A DNA stretch of 64,000 nucleotides. Source: CALIZF01 sp046292445 (GTDB taxonomy: Bacteria; Pseudomonadota; Alphaproteobacteria; Rhodobacterales; Rhodobacteraceae). Position numbers and translations under genes: made by a program. The stretch covers positions 62,001-126,000 of the forward strand of contig JBKBQT010000002.1 of the NCBI GenBank assembly GCA_046292445.1. Reading direction: 5' to 3'. The notes beneath the pieces were generated by a model. The model was not told the origin of the DNA, made no database searches, and saw only the letters and a list, made by a program, of their open reading frames with translations. Positions 26,555 to 35,114 of this stretch are shown piece after piece. Position 1 is the stretch's first letter; every line of letters starts with the position of its first letter.

Positions 26555-27550
26555 ATGATGTCAGGCAACCAGCCACCCCGTCCGAATTCCATCGCAACGC
26601 CCGCACAGGGGACCACCGAAGGCTCTTACGTCGACTGGGCGGCCATCCTGGCCGGCAGTGTCTTTGCGCTTGCCATATCGTTCCTTCTGATCAGCTTCGG
26701 ATCGGGCCTCGGGCTTTCGCTGACCTCGCCCTATCGGGGCGAAGGGATGTCGGCGACGTGGTTCGTGATCGCCGCCGGGATCTGGTTCGCCTGGGTCATG
26801 GTGACCGGCTTTGGCGCCGGCGGCTATCTCGCGGGCCGGATGCGGCGGCGGGCCGGTGATGCAACGCCGGCCGAAGTCGAGGTGCGCGACGGCACGCACG
26901 GCCTCATGGTCTGGGCCACGGGCGCGCTGGTCAGCGCCATTCTGGCGGCGGCGGGCCTTGGTGGACTGGTGAGCGCCGGCGCGTCGGTGGCGGGGTCTGC
27001 CGCCGAATCGGCCATCGACGCGGCGACGGACATCGCGTCGTCGGACTATTTCGCCAACGTCATGCTGCGCAACGCGGTGAACGCCCCCGGCGCGACCCAA
27101 GCGGCCGCCGAAGGCACGCCGCCGCCCGGTGCCGCCACGGCGCTGGATACTGCCGCGCCGCAGCAGGATGCCGCACGCCGGCAACCCGTCGCGGCCGGCA
27201 CGGACCCGGCGGTGCAACAGCAGGTCGCCGCCATCATCCTGCGCAGCGCAGCCAGCGGCGAGATGGTGGAGCGTGACCGCGCCTACCTTGCTCGGCTGGT
27301 CGCGGCCAACACCGACCTCGACGAGGACGCGGCCCGCGCCCGCGTCGACGAAGTCAACGCCGAGATTGCAGCGGCCCGCGCCGCCGCGCTCGCCGCCGTC
27401 GAGCGGGCGCGCGTCGCCGGGGTGATCCTTGGCTTTGTCGCCGCGGCAACCCTGCTCGTCGGCGCCGTTGCCGCGTTCCTTGCCGCCGCGCTCGGCGGCC
27501 GGCACCGCGACGAGGGCCTCGGCTTTGACGCGATCGTGGGCCGGCGCTGA
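26555..27550 (+). CDS. Membrane protein of unknown function (YrzE-like layout)
   Basis: A 331-residue protein with several transmembrane segments: one near residues 27-50 (YVDWAAILAGSVFALAIS), one near 70-95, one near 125-150 and one at the C-terminus (VILGFVAAATLLVGAVAAFLAAALGG). Between the third and the last lies a soluble stretch rich in Ala, Gln and Pro with an amphipathic helix. The opening YVDWAAILAG motif is common in uncharacterised alphaproteobacterial membrane proteins. An AGAGGA site precedes the ATG at 26555. It follows the 24-residue protein gene and precedes another mini-protein, as if part of one envelope operon. Confidence 0.7.
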   Translation: MMSGNQPPRPNSIATPAQGTTEGSYVDWAAILAGSVFALAISFLLISFGSGLGLSLTSPYRGEGMSATWFVIAAGIWFAWVMVTGFGAGGYLAGRMRRRAGDATPAEVEVRDGTHGLMVWATGALVSAILAAAGLGGLVSAGASVAGSAAESAIDAATDIASSDYFANVMLRNAVNAPGATQAAAEGTPPPGAATALDTAAPQQDAARRQPVAAGTDPAVQQQVAAIILRSAASGEMVERDRAYLARLVAANTDLDEDAARARVDEVNAEIAAARAAALAAVERARVAGVILGFVAAATLLVGAVAAFLAAALGGRHRDEGLGFDAIVGRR

Positions 27551-27589
27551 ACCGGCGCCGCCCGAACCACCCTTCGAAAGGACCAACCC

Positions 27590-27661
27590 ATGCCCGCCCT
27601 CATCGCCTGGCTGCTCGGCGCGCCGCTGCTCGTCGTCCTGATCGTCGCGCTGCTTCTCTGA
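27590..27661 (+). CDS. 23-residue membrane mini-protein
   Basis: A 23-codon frame (starting MPALIAWLL) behind AAAGGA. The product is a single hydrophobic helix with almost no polar residues. It is the second such mini-protein in this operon. Chance cannot be excluded for a frame this short, but the ribosome site, spacing (39 bases after the preceding stop) and composition favour a real gene. Confidence 0.5.
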   Translation: MPALIAWLLGAPLLVVLIVALLL

Positions 27662-27715
27662 CCCGACCGATCCAGACGAGGGCGCCTTGGCCCGCAATCC
27701 AGAAGGAACGCCAGG

Positions 27716-27943
27716 ATGGCCGACGAAAACCAGAAGGGCCGCTTCATCCAGCTTCCGGCCAAGACAGTCGAGGCTGACACGGTCATGCGCCGGGCAATCC
27801 GCGCCGCACTGGCCAAGGCCGACGCGGAACGGCTCAAACGGCTCTTCCTGTCGGACCTGGACCGGGCCTTGCCGTCCCTCGCCGCGCTCGAGAAGGCCGA
27901 GCGGCCCGTCGAGGCCCGGCTCCAACCACGCCGCCAGGCGTGA
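27716..27943 (+). CDS. Small soluble protein of unknown function
   Basis: A 75-residue charged protein (MADENQKGRFIQLPAKTVEAD at its start, written here in part) with a predicted helix of alternating Arg/Lys and Ala/Leu (RRAIRAALAKADAERLKRLF). It has no cysteine, signal or membrane segment. I do not recognise a family. AAGGA lies at a good distance upstream. It sits between the mini-protein and the DUF892 gene in the same direction. Confidence 0.55.
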   Translation: MADENQKGRFIQLPAKTVEADTVMRRAIRAALAKADAERLKRLFLSDLDRALPSLAALEKAERPVEARLQPRRQA

Positions 27944-28060
27944 CGCTTCCCGGCCCGCGCACGGATTTGCACGGGCACGCGATACACCCCGACGGCCGGG
28001 CGCCGATGGCATGGCGACCCGCCAGTCTACCCCCCCCAAGCAAAACCCCGGAGTATCACC

Positions 28061-28552
28061 ATGACCATCGGAACGCTCGAGGACCTGTTCATCCACACGC
28101 TCAAGGACGTGCTTTATGCCGAGCGCCGCATTCTCAAGGCCCTGCCCGGGATGGAGCGCAAGGCGAGCGACCCGAAGCTGAAGGCGGCGCTCCTGTCGCA
28201 CAAGGATGAAACCGAAGATCAGGTCGCTCGGCTTGAAGAGGTGTTCGAAAGCCTCGGAAAACCGGCCCGCGGTGCGAAATGCGACGCCATGGTCGGCCTT
28301 CTCGAAGAGGCCGAGAACCTGATGGCCGACATCGACGATCCCGAGACGATGGATGCGGCCCTGATCTCGCTCGCCCAGGCGGTCGAGCATTATGAGATCG
28401 CCCGCTACGGCACGCTTGTCGCCTGGGCCAGGCAACTCGGCCATCCGCAGGTCGCCGTCCTTCTCAAGGCGACGCTCGACGAGGAATACGGCGCCGACAA
28501 GGCGCTGTCCAAGATGGCGGAGGAGCGTCTGAACGCCGCCGCCGCGGCCTGA
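28061..28552 (+). CDS. DUF892 (YciE/YciF-like) ferritin-like protein
   Basis: A 163-residue all-helical protein of the DUF892 family. The opening LEDLFIHTLKDVLYAERRILKALP is the family signature. Acidic and histidine residues suited to a di-iron site recur: E in YAERRI, EDQ, H in QAVEHYEIARYG, and the late DEEYGADK. YciE and YciF in enterobacteria are stress-induced, and a ferritin-like role is only inferred. It ends the probable operon that starts at 26451. The ATG at 28061 follows a weak CGGAG site. Confidence 0.88.
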   Translation: MTIGTLEDLFIHTLKDVLYAERRILKALPGMERKASDPKLKAALLSHKDETEDQVARLEEVFESLGKPARGAKCDAMVGLLEEAENLMADIDDPETMDAALISLAQAVEHYEIARYGTLVAWARQLGHPQVAVLLKATLDEEYGADKALSKMAEERLNAAAAA

Positions 28553-28631
28553 CGTGCCACGGACCGCAAGGAAAGCCAAACCGGCCGCGAAACCGTCTGC
28601 GTTATGACCTGAAATCGAGACGAGACCAGTC

Positions 28632-29195
28632 ATGTCACGACACCCGTTCCACACCCTGCTGCCACAGGAGGCCGCATCGCTGCGCCGCCGGGCGATGAAA
28701 TTCACGTCGAGTGAACACCGCGCCGAAGACCTTGTTCAGGCGACCTTCCTCAAGGCATGGGCCAGCCGCGACAGCTATCGGCCCGAGACCAACCTGCGGG
28801 CATGGCTGTTCACGATCCTGCGCAACACGTTCTTTTCCGAGCTGCGCAAGTTCCGGCTCGAGGTCGAGGATGTCGATGGCATCCGCGCGCAGTTGCTGGC
28901 GCAGGAGCCGAACCAGGATCACGCCATCGCGCTTGGCGAACTCCTCGCCGCCATCGCGCGCCTGCCCGATGCACAGCGGCGCCCCGTCCTGCTGATGGGG
29001 GCCTACGGGTTCTCGCAGAACGAGGCGGCCGATGCCTGCGGCTGCACGGTCGGCACGATCAAGAGCCGGGTAAGCCGCGGCCGGCTGACGCTCAGCGAGG
29101 CCGTCGGCCATGACCTCGGCCCGCACGCCCCGCCGCCGTCCGACCGGCAGACTGCGGCCCGGATGGCCGGGACGCGGGCCCGACCGGGCGCTTGA
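28632..29195 (+). CDS. ECF-family RNA polymerase sigma factor (EcfG-like)
   Basis: A 187-residue sigma-70-family factor with regions 2 and 4 only. Region 2 reads HRAEDLVQATFLKAWAS then NLRAWLFTILRNTFFSELRK, and region 4 has LPDAQRRPVLLMGAYGFSQNEAA and GTIKSRVSRGRLTL. The combination NLRAWLFTILRN plus a basic EVEDVDG stretch is close to EcfG, the general stress response sigma factor of alphaproteobacteria. The 25-residue tail after region 4 is Pro/Ala-rich. No nepR or phyR gene is next to it, so it may be an extra EcfG paralogue. EcfG-type promoters within 10 kb suggest, but do not prove, that it reads them. Confidence 0.8.
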   Translation: MSRHPFHTLLPQEAASLRRRAMKFTSSEHRAEDLVQATFLKAWASRDSYRPETNLRAWLFTILRNTFFSELRKFRLEVEDVDGIRAQLLAQEPNQDHAIALGELLAAIARLPDAQRRPVLLMGAYGFSQNEAADACGCTVGTIKSRVSRGRLTLSEAVGHDLGPHAPPPSDRQTAARMAGTRARPGA

Positions 29196-29473
29196 GATGC
29201 CCCGGGGCTAACGGCGGCGGGGTGGATGCGAAAGAGCATGTCGCGCCGTTGGGCAGGTAAACCCGATAGCGGCCGCAAGGCGGGGCGGTGACGGTCGGGC
29301 ACGTGACCCGGGCTGTCGCCGGATCAATGTTCTCTTCGCCGCGCGCCTTGCCTAGGCCGTCATCGCGGACGCCGAAAGCGAGGATGCCGATGCGTCAGCA
29401 GCGCGTCGGCCGATATCCAAGATGCGGGCGGCACAGGCCGATCGCCCTGCGCCGCCCTCAATGGACCCCACCA

Positions 29474-30061
29474 CTATCCGACGGCTTCCCCCAGTTCGCC
29501 CGACGGGATCAGCGGAAAGAACGCCCCGCCCGACCGGACGCCGAACCAGTCCGCCCCGTCATGGACCCCGTGTGTGCCAAGATCGACGAGGCGGTAGAAG
29601 CTCTTGCGGTCGATGCGCGCCTCGAGGTTGCGGCGGATGAGGATGTAGGGGGCGGGCTCGCCCGTGGCGGGGTCGCGCGGGCAGCGGATGGGGTGGGCGG
29701 GGCCGGCGGCGGCGGTGTCGCCGACATGGGTGTGGAAGGTGACGGTCTGCGCCGACCCCTCGCCGTCGACGTCGAAATCGACCGCGACGAAGGGCGCATC
29801 CTCGACGGTGATCCCGACCTTTTCGGCCGGGGTCACGAGGAAATAGCGGTCCCCCTCGCGCCAGAGGATGGAGGAAAAGAGCCGCACGAGGCCGGGCCGC
29901 CCGATCGGCGTGCCCTGGTAGAACCAGCTTCCGTCCCGCGCGATGCGCATGTCGAGATCGCCGCAGAACGGCGGGTTCCACAGGTGGACAGGGGGCGGCC
30001 CCTTCTTCGCAACGGCGCTTGCGGCAGCAGCGAGCCCCTCGGCTGTCGGTTTCACGATCAT
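29474..30061 (-). CDS. DUF1285 family protein
   Basis: A 195-residue protein of the DUF1285 family. Typical sequence is PPVHLWNPPFCGDLDMRIARDGSWFYQGTPIGR, visible in pieces, then LVRLFSSILWREGDRYFLVTP and the late RSFYRLVDLG-type motif (RKSFYRLVDLGTHG). No function is established for the family. Length is normal. The ATG at 30061 is the first in-frame start near the conserved region. It is divergent from the MoxR operon, a frequent neighbour in alphaproteobacteria. Confidence 0.88.
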   Translation of the reverse strand: MIVKPTAEGLAAAASAVAKKGPPPVHLWNPPFCGDLDMRIARDGSWFYQGTPIGRPGLVRLFSSILWREGDRYFLVTPAEKVGITVEDAPFVAVDFDVDGEGSAQTVTFHTHVGDTAAAGPAHPIRCPRDPATGEPAPYILIRRNLEARIDRKSFYRLVDLGTHGVHDGADWFGVRSGGAFFPLIPSGELGEAVG

Positions 30062-30157
30062 GTGTTGCCCCCCGCTCCGACTGCACACGGTTTTGCCATT
30101 TGTGCCCCCCGGGCTAACCTGCTCCTTTATGTACATAGGCGTCATGGAGGGCGAGTC

Positions 30158-31177
30158 ATGCAGGGCGAACACGTCGAGGACTCTGCGTTGATCGACCGGA
30201 TCGAGGCCCTGGGCGAAACGCTGGCCGCGGCCCGTGCCAGCATCGACCGCCGGTTCATCGGGCAGGAGCGGGTGGTGGAGCTCGTGCTCGCCGCGATGCT
30301 TTGCGGCGGGCATGCGCTCCTCGTGGGGCTGCCGGGCTTGGGCAAGACGCGGCTGGTCGATACGCTGTCGACGGTGATGGGGCTCAGGGGCAGCCGGATC
30401 CAGTTCACGCCGGACCTGATGCCGGCCGACATCCTCGGGTCGGAGATCCTCGACACCGATGCGGCGGGGGCGCGCGCGTTCCGGTTTATCGAGGGGCCGA
30501 TCTTCTGCCAGCTTCTGATGGCCGACGAGATCAACCGCGCCTCGCCGCGCACGCAATCGGCGCTCTTGCAGGCGATGCAGGAACGCGAGGTGACGATCGC
30601 CGGTCAGCATCGCCCGCTCGGGCGCCCGTTTCACGTGCTCGCCACGCAGAACCCGATCGAGCAGGAAGGGACCTATCCCCTGCCCGAGGCGCAGCTCGAC
30701 CGCTTCCTCGTGCAGGTCGATGTGCTCTACCCGACGCGCGCGACCGAGCGGGACATCCTGATCGCGACGACCGGGGTGGACGAGGCCGAGGCCACGCAGG
30801 TGTTCACCGCCGAGACGCTGCAAGCCGCGCAGGTGGTGCTGCGGCGCATGCCGGTCGGCGACAGCGTGGTCGAGGCGATCCTCGACCTTGTGCGCGCCTG
30901 CCGCCCGGGCGAGCCCGAGGCCGTGCCCGAGGCGCAGGACAGCCTGAGCTGGGGCCCCGGGCCCCGGGCGGCGCAGGCGCTGATGCTGACGGTGCGGGCA
31001 CGGGCGCTGCTCGAGGGGCGCCTTGCGCCGTCCATCGAGGATGTGGCGGCAATGGCGCGGCCGGTAATGATCCACCGCATGGCGCTCAACTTCGCGGCGC
31101 GCGCCCGCGGCGACGACCTCGGCGCGCTGATCGACCGGATCGCGGCGCGGATCACGCGGGTCGAGGTGGCGGCGTGA
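30158..31177 (+). CDS. MoxR family AAA+ ATPase
   Basis: A 339-residue ATPase, first gene of a MoxR-DUF58-DUF4159-VWA-like operon. Walker A is GLPGLGKT (about residue 66), Walker B is LLMADEINRASPRTQSALL, and the sensor region is FHVLATQNPIEQEGTYPLPEAQLDRF. MoxR proteins act as chaperone-like ATPases that mature metal- or VWA-domain proteins. The start at 30158 has GGAGG upstream. The gene is followed by a 298-base gap holding a long inverted repeat before the DUF58 gene. Confidence 0.92.
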   Translation: MQGEHVEDSALIDRIEALGETLAAARASIDRRFIGQERVVELVLAAMLCGGHALLVGLPGLGKTRLVDTLSTVMGLRGSRIQFTPDLMPADILGSEILDTDAAGARAFRFIEGPIFCQLLMADEINRASPRTQSALLQAMQEREVTIAGQHRPLGRPFHVLATQNPIEQEGTYPLPEAQLDRFLVQVDVLYPTRATERDILIATTGVDEAEATQVFTAETLQAAQVVLRRMPVGDSVVEAILDLVRACRPGEPEAVPEAQDSLSWGPGPRAAQALMLTVRARALLEGRLAPSIEDVAAMARPVMIHRMALNFAARARGDDLGALIDRIAARITRVEVAA

Positions 31178-31210
31178 CAGCCGCCGCGCGCCCTGTTTCC
31201 GCGGCGCAGG

Positions 31211-31443
31211 GGGGGCCTTCTGCCCCCCCTCTTGGCTGCGCCAATTCACCCCCCCGAGGATATTTGAGCCAGCCTGAAGGAATGCCGCGCACGATGGCGG
31301 CGCTGCGCCCGGCTGCCCGGGCTCTGCCTGTCTTGGCCCGTTTCGGTGGTCGGGTGATGCGCGCCGCCGAACGGGCTTCAGGCTGGCGGAAATATCCCCG
31401 GGGGGTGAATTGGCGAAGCCAAGAGGGGGGCAGGCGGCCCCCC
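31211..31443. repeat. Long imperfect inverted repeat with REP-like arms
   Basis: Arms of about 67 bases (31211-31278 and 31377-31443) are near-complementary. Each contains the CCAATTCACC and AAATATCCCCGG-type core plus CAGCCTGAA/TTCAGGCTG ends. They enclose a loop of about 98 bases. The unit lies between moxR and the DUF58 gene, inside an operon. It looks like two REP-like elements in inverted orientation, or a non-autonomous mobile element. Confidence 0.75.
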
Positions 31444-31475
31444 TTGCCCGCGCGGGGCGCACGCCGGTGGCGGGG

Positions 31476-32348
31476 ATGAGCGCGGCGGCCGATCTCCGGG
31501 GTCGGGCCGAGGCGCTCGGGCAGGCCCTGCCGCCGCTGCTGGCGGAGGCCGAGCATCTGGCGGCGACGGTCATCCTTGGCGATCACGGGCGGCGGCGGGC
31601 CGGGACGGGGGATGCGTTCTGGCAGTATCGCCCCGTGGTGGCGGGCGATAGCGCGCGGTTGATCGACTGGCGGCGCTCGGCGCGGGGGGATGCGCATTTC
31701 GTGCGCGAGCGGGAATGGCAGGCGGCGCAGAGCGTGACGCTCTGGGTGGACGGCTCGAAGTCCATGGCGTTCAGCGGGCAGGCACGGCGCCCCGCCAAGG
31801 GCGAGCGGGCGCGGCTGCTGGCGCTGGCGCTGGCGGTGCTGCTGGTTCGGGGCGGCGAGCGGGTCGGGATGGCGGGCGGGGTTGCGCCGCCGCGGGCCGG
31901 GCGGGCGCAGGTCCTGCGGATGGCGCAGGCGCTCGGGCAGGCGGCGGTGGAGGATTATGGTGCACCGGATCTCACCGGCCTCGTGGCGCAGGGGCGGGCG
32001 GTGTTCCTGTCGGATTTCCTCGGCGATCCGGCGCTGGTCGAGGCAGCGCTGGCGCGCGCGGGCGACCGGGGCGTGACGGGTGCGATGCTGATGGTGCTCG
32101 ACCCGGCGGAGGAGGAGTTTCCGTTCGACGGGCGCACGATCTTCGAATCCATGGGCGGCGCGATCAGGCACGAGACGCGGGCGGCGGGCGATCTGCGGGC
32201 GCGCTATCTCGAGCGGCTGGCCGAGCGCAAGGCGCGGCTGGCGGCAATGGCGGCGCGGGCAGGCTGGCACCTGATGGTGCATCACACCGGCCAGCCGGCG
32301 CAGCCGGCGCTGCTGTGGCTTTACCGCGCGCTGGAGCGGGGGCGCTGA
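31476..32348 (+). CDS. DUF58 domain protein
   Basis: A 290-residue protein with the DUF58 motif (a degenerate VWA-like domain): FWQYRPVVAGDSARLIDWRRSARGDAHFVREREWQ in the first third, then TLWVDGSKSM and RARLLALALAVLLVRGGERVG. Partners of MoxR ATPases, these proteins are thought to be maturation targets or adaptors. The ATG at 31476 is preferred; a longer frame from 31410 would begin inside the inverted repeat. The stop codon shares one base with the next start. Confidence 0.88.
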   Translation: MSAAADLRGRAEALGQALPPLLAEAEHLAATVILGDHGRRRAGTGDAFWQYRPVVAGDSARLIDWRRSARGDAHFVREREWQAAQSVTLWVDGSKSMAFSGQARRPAKGERARLLALALAVLLVRGGERVGMAGGVAPPRAGRAQVLRMAQALGQAAVEDYGAPDLTGLVAQGRAVFLSDFLGDPALVEAALARAGDRGVTGAMLMVLDPAEEEFPFDGRTIFESMGGAIRHETRAAGDLRARYLERLAERKARLAAMAARAGWHLMVHHTGQPAQPALLWLYRALERGR

Positions 32349-35101
32349 TGTGGGTTCTGGGTCCGGTCGGGTTCACGGCGCCGCTGCTCCTCTGGGGGCT
32401 TCTGGCACTTCCGGTGCTCTGGTGGCTGCTGCGCGCGGTGCCGCCGGCGCCGGTGCGGCGGCGGTTTCCGGGTGTTGCGCTGCTGCTGGGGCTGAAGGAC
32501 GAGGACGTGACGGCAGATCGCACGCCCTGGTGGCTTTTGCTTTTGCGCATGGCGGCGGTGGCGGCGGCGATCGTCGCCTTTGCCGGCCCGGTGCTGAACC
32601 CGGCCGAGCGGCGGGCGGGGGAGGGGCCGCTGCTGGTGCTGTTGGACGGGACATGGGCGGATGCGCGGGACTGGCCGCGGCGGATCGACCGCGTCGCGGC
32701 GCTGGTGGAAGAGGCGGGGCGCGACGGGCGGCCGGTGGCTGCGCTGGTGCTGACCGACCTGCCGGCCGGGCCGGTGCCGTTCCAGACGGCTGCGGCGACC
32801 GCTGCGCGGCTCGGCGCGCTCAGCCCCCGGCCGTGGGAGCCGGCGGGGGCGGCCGACTGGGCCGCGGGACTGACCGGGCGCTTCGAGACCTACTGGCTGT
32901 CGGACGGCCTCGACCGCGCGGGGCGCGAGGCGACGCTCGCCGCGCTCGAGGCGCGGGGGCCGGTCACGGTGTTCGAGGGGATCCGGCCGCTTTACGCGCT
33001 CGCACCGCCCCGCTTTGACGGCGGGGCGATCGGCCTTGCGGCGCAGCGTCTTGCGGTGCCCGAGGGGGCCTCGGTCGCGGTGACTGCGCGCGGGCCCGAT
33101 CCGGCGGGGATCGAGCGCGATCTGGCGCGTGCAACGCTCGCCTTCCTCGGGCCCAGCACCGGCGCCGAGACCGCGCTCGACCTGCCGCCGGAATTGCGCA
33201 ACCGGATCACGCGGTTCGAGATCGCGGGCGAGCGGTCGGCCGCCTCGGTCCAGCTTGCCGACGACAGCCTCAGGCGGCGCAAGGTCGCGCTGATCGGGCA
33301 GAGCGAGGGGCGCGAGGCGCTGCAACTCCTCTCGCCGGTCCATTACCTGCGGCAGGCGCTGGCACCTGTGGCCGATCTGATCGACGGCAGCCTGACGGAT
33401 GTGCTGCTCGCCTCGCCCGATGTGGTGGTGCTGGCCGATGTCGCGCGGCTGTCGGGCGACGAGGCGGCGGCGGTGCAGGCCTGGGTCGAGCGCGGGGGCC
33501 TTCTGCTGCGTTTTGCCGGTCCGCGGCTGGCGGCGAGCGATGTGAGCCGCGCCGAGGAGGATCCGCTCCTGCCCGTGCGCCTGCGCGAGGGGGGGCGGAC
33601 GGTCGGCGGGGCGATGACCTGGGGCGAGCCCAAGCGGCTTGCGCCCTTTCCCGACGGCTCGCCCTTCGTCGGCCTGGCGGTGCCCGACGAGGTGACGGTG
33701 AGCGCGCAGGTGCTCGCCCAGCCCGATCCGGCGCTGGGGGACCGGACCATCGCGGCGCTGGCCGACGGCACGCCGCTGGTGACCCGCAAGGCGGTGGGGG
33801 CGGGGCAGGTGGTGCTGGTGCATGTGACGGCCAATGCCGAATGGTCGTCGTTGCCGCTTTCGGTGCTGTTCGTGCAGATGCTCGAGCGGTTGGCGGTGGC
33901 GGCGCGGGTCGGCGGTGTGGGCGCGGGCGATCTGGCCGGGACGACCTGGGTTCCGGTATCGCTGATCGACGCCTTCGGGCAGGTGGGCGAGGCGGGGCAG
34001 ATGGCGGGCGTGCCCGGGGCAACGCTTGCCGCCGCATTGGCGGAGGGCCGCCCGGGGCCGGAGACGCCGCCGGGCGTCTATGCCGCGGGCGACCGGCGCA
34101 TCGCGCTCAACGTCATCGCGCCGGGGACCGGCATCGCGCGGGCGGTCTGGCCGGCGCGGGTTCCGGTCGAGGGGCTGGGCGTGGTGCCCGAGCGGGGGCT
34201 GAAGGGGGCGGTGCTGACGGCGGCGATGGCGCTGCTGCTGCTCGACATCCTCGCGGCGCTATGGGTGTCGGGGCGGCTGTTCGGGGCGCGGGCGGCGGCG
34301 GTGCTGCTGGTCGGGCTGGCCATGGTGCCGGCGCCGGGCCGGGCCGAGGACGCATTCGCGGTGCAGGCGACGGCGAACGTGGTGCTCGCGCATGTGGTGA
34401 CGGGCGATCCGGGGGTGGACCGGGTGGCGGCGGCGGGGCTGCGCGGCCTTGGGCAGGTGCTGTTCCAGCGCACCACGATCGAGCCGGCCGAACCGATGGC
34501 GGTGGATCTCGAGGTGGACGAGCTTGCGTTCTTTCCCTTCCTCTACTGGCCGGTCACGACCAGCCAGCCGATCCCCTCGCCGGCCGCCTACCGCAAGCTG
34601 AACGACTATCTGCGCACCGGCGGGATGATCCTTTTCGATACGCGCGATGCCGACATCGCCCGCGCGGGCGGCACGGCCGAGGGGCGGCGGCTGCAGATGC
34701 TGGCCGCGCCGCTCGACATTCCGCCGCTCGAGCCGGTGCCGGAGGATCATGTGCTGACCCGGACCTTCTATCTCATCAAGGAGTTTCCGGGGCGCCATCC
34801 GCGCGGCACCGTCTGGGTCGAGGCCGCGCCGCCCGATGCCGAGCGCGCCGAGGGCATGCCGTTCCGCAACCTCAACGACGGGGTGACGCCGGTGGTGATC
34901 GGCGGCAACGACTGGGCCGCGGCCTGGGCGACCGACGAGCGGGGGGCGCCGATGTTCCCCGTCGGGCGGGGCTTCACCGGCGAGCGGCAGCGCGAGGTGG
35001 CCTATCGGTTCGGCGTGAACCTCATCATGCATGTGCTGACGGGGAACTACAAATCCGACCAGGTCCATGTGCCGGCGCTGCTGGAGAGGCTCGGGCAATG
35101 A
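32348..35101 (+). CDS. BatA-like N-terminal / DUF4159 C-terminal membrane protein
   Basis: A 917-residue protein. The first 70 residues (VLGPVGFTAPLLLWGLLALPVLWWLL) form the BatA/aerotolerance N-terminal membrane pair. A large periplasmic part of unknown fold follows, then a transmembrane segment near residue 620 (AAMALLLLDILAALWVSGRLF) and a signal-like stretch, and last a DUF4159 domain from about 670 (FPFLYWPVTTSQPIPSPAAYRKLNDYLRTGGMILFDTRD, in pieces). DUF4159 resembles class I glutamine-amidotransferase-like folds. It belongs to the MoxR operon and is probably an inner-membrane complex subunit. Confidence 0.88.
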   Translation: MWVLGPVGFTAPLLLWGLLALPVLWWLLRAVPPAPVRRRFPGVALLLGLKDEDVTADRTPWWLLLLRMAAVAAAIVAFAGPVLNPAERRAGEGPLLVLLDGTWADARDWPRRIDRVAALVEEAGRDGRPVAALVLTDLPAGPVPFQTAAATAARLGALSPRPWEPAGAADWAAGLTGRFETYWLSDGLDRAGREATLAALEARGPVTVFEGIRPLYALAPPRFDGGAIGLAAQRLAVPEGASVAVTARGPDPAGIERDLARATLAFLGPSTGAETALDLPPELRNRITRFEIAGERSAASVQLADDSLRRRKVALIGQSEGREALQLLSPVHYLRQALAPVADLIDGSLTDVLLASPDVVVLADVARLSGDEAAAVQAWVERGGLLLRFAGPRLAASDVSRAEEDPLLPVRLREGGRTVGGAMTWGEPKRLAPFPDGSPFVGLAVPDEVTVSAQVLAQPDPALGDRTIAALADGTPLVTRKAVGAGQVVLVHVTANAEWSSLPLSVLFVQMLERLAVAARVGGVGAGDLAGTTWVPVSLIDAFGQVGEAGQMAGVPGATLAAALAEGRPGPETPPGVYAAGDRRIALNVIAPGTGIARAVWPARVPVEGLGVVPERGLKGAVLTAAMALLLLDILAALWVSGRLFGARAAAVLLVGLAMVPAPGRAEDAFAVQATANVVLAHVVTGDPGVDRVAAAGLRGLGQVLFQRTTIEPAEPMAVDLEVDELAFFPFLYWPVTTSQPIPSPAAYRKLNDYLRTGGMILFDTRDADIARAGGTAEGRRLQMLAAPLDIPPLEPVPEDHVLTRTFYLIKEFPGRHPRGTVWVEAAPPDAERAEGMPFRNLNDGVTPVVIGGNDWAAAWATDERGAPMFPVGRGFTGERQREVAYRFGVNLIMHVLTGNYKSDQVHVPALLERLGQ

Positions 35102-35114
35102 CGGGGGCGGGGCG

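Noticed and set aside
31410..31475. Earlier start for the DUF58 gene
   Set aside because: The ATG at 31410 lies inside the inverted repeat, and the added residues have no counterpart in the family.
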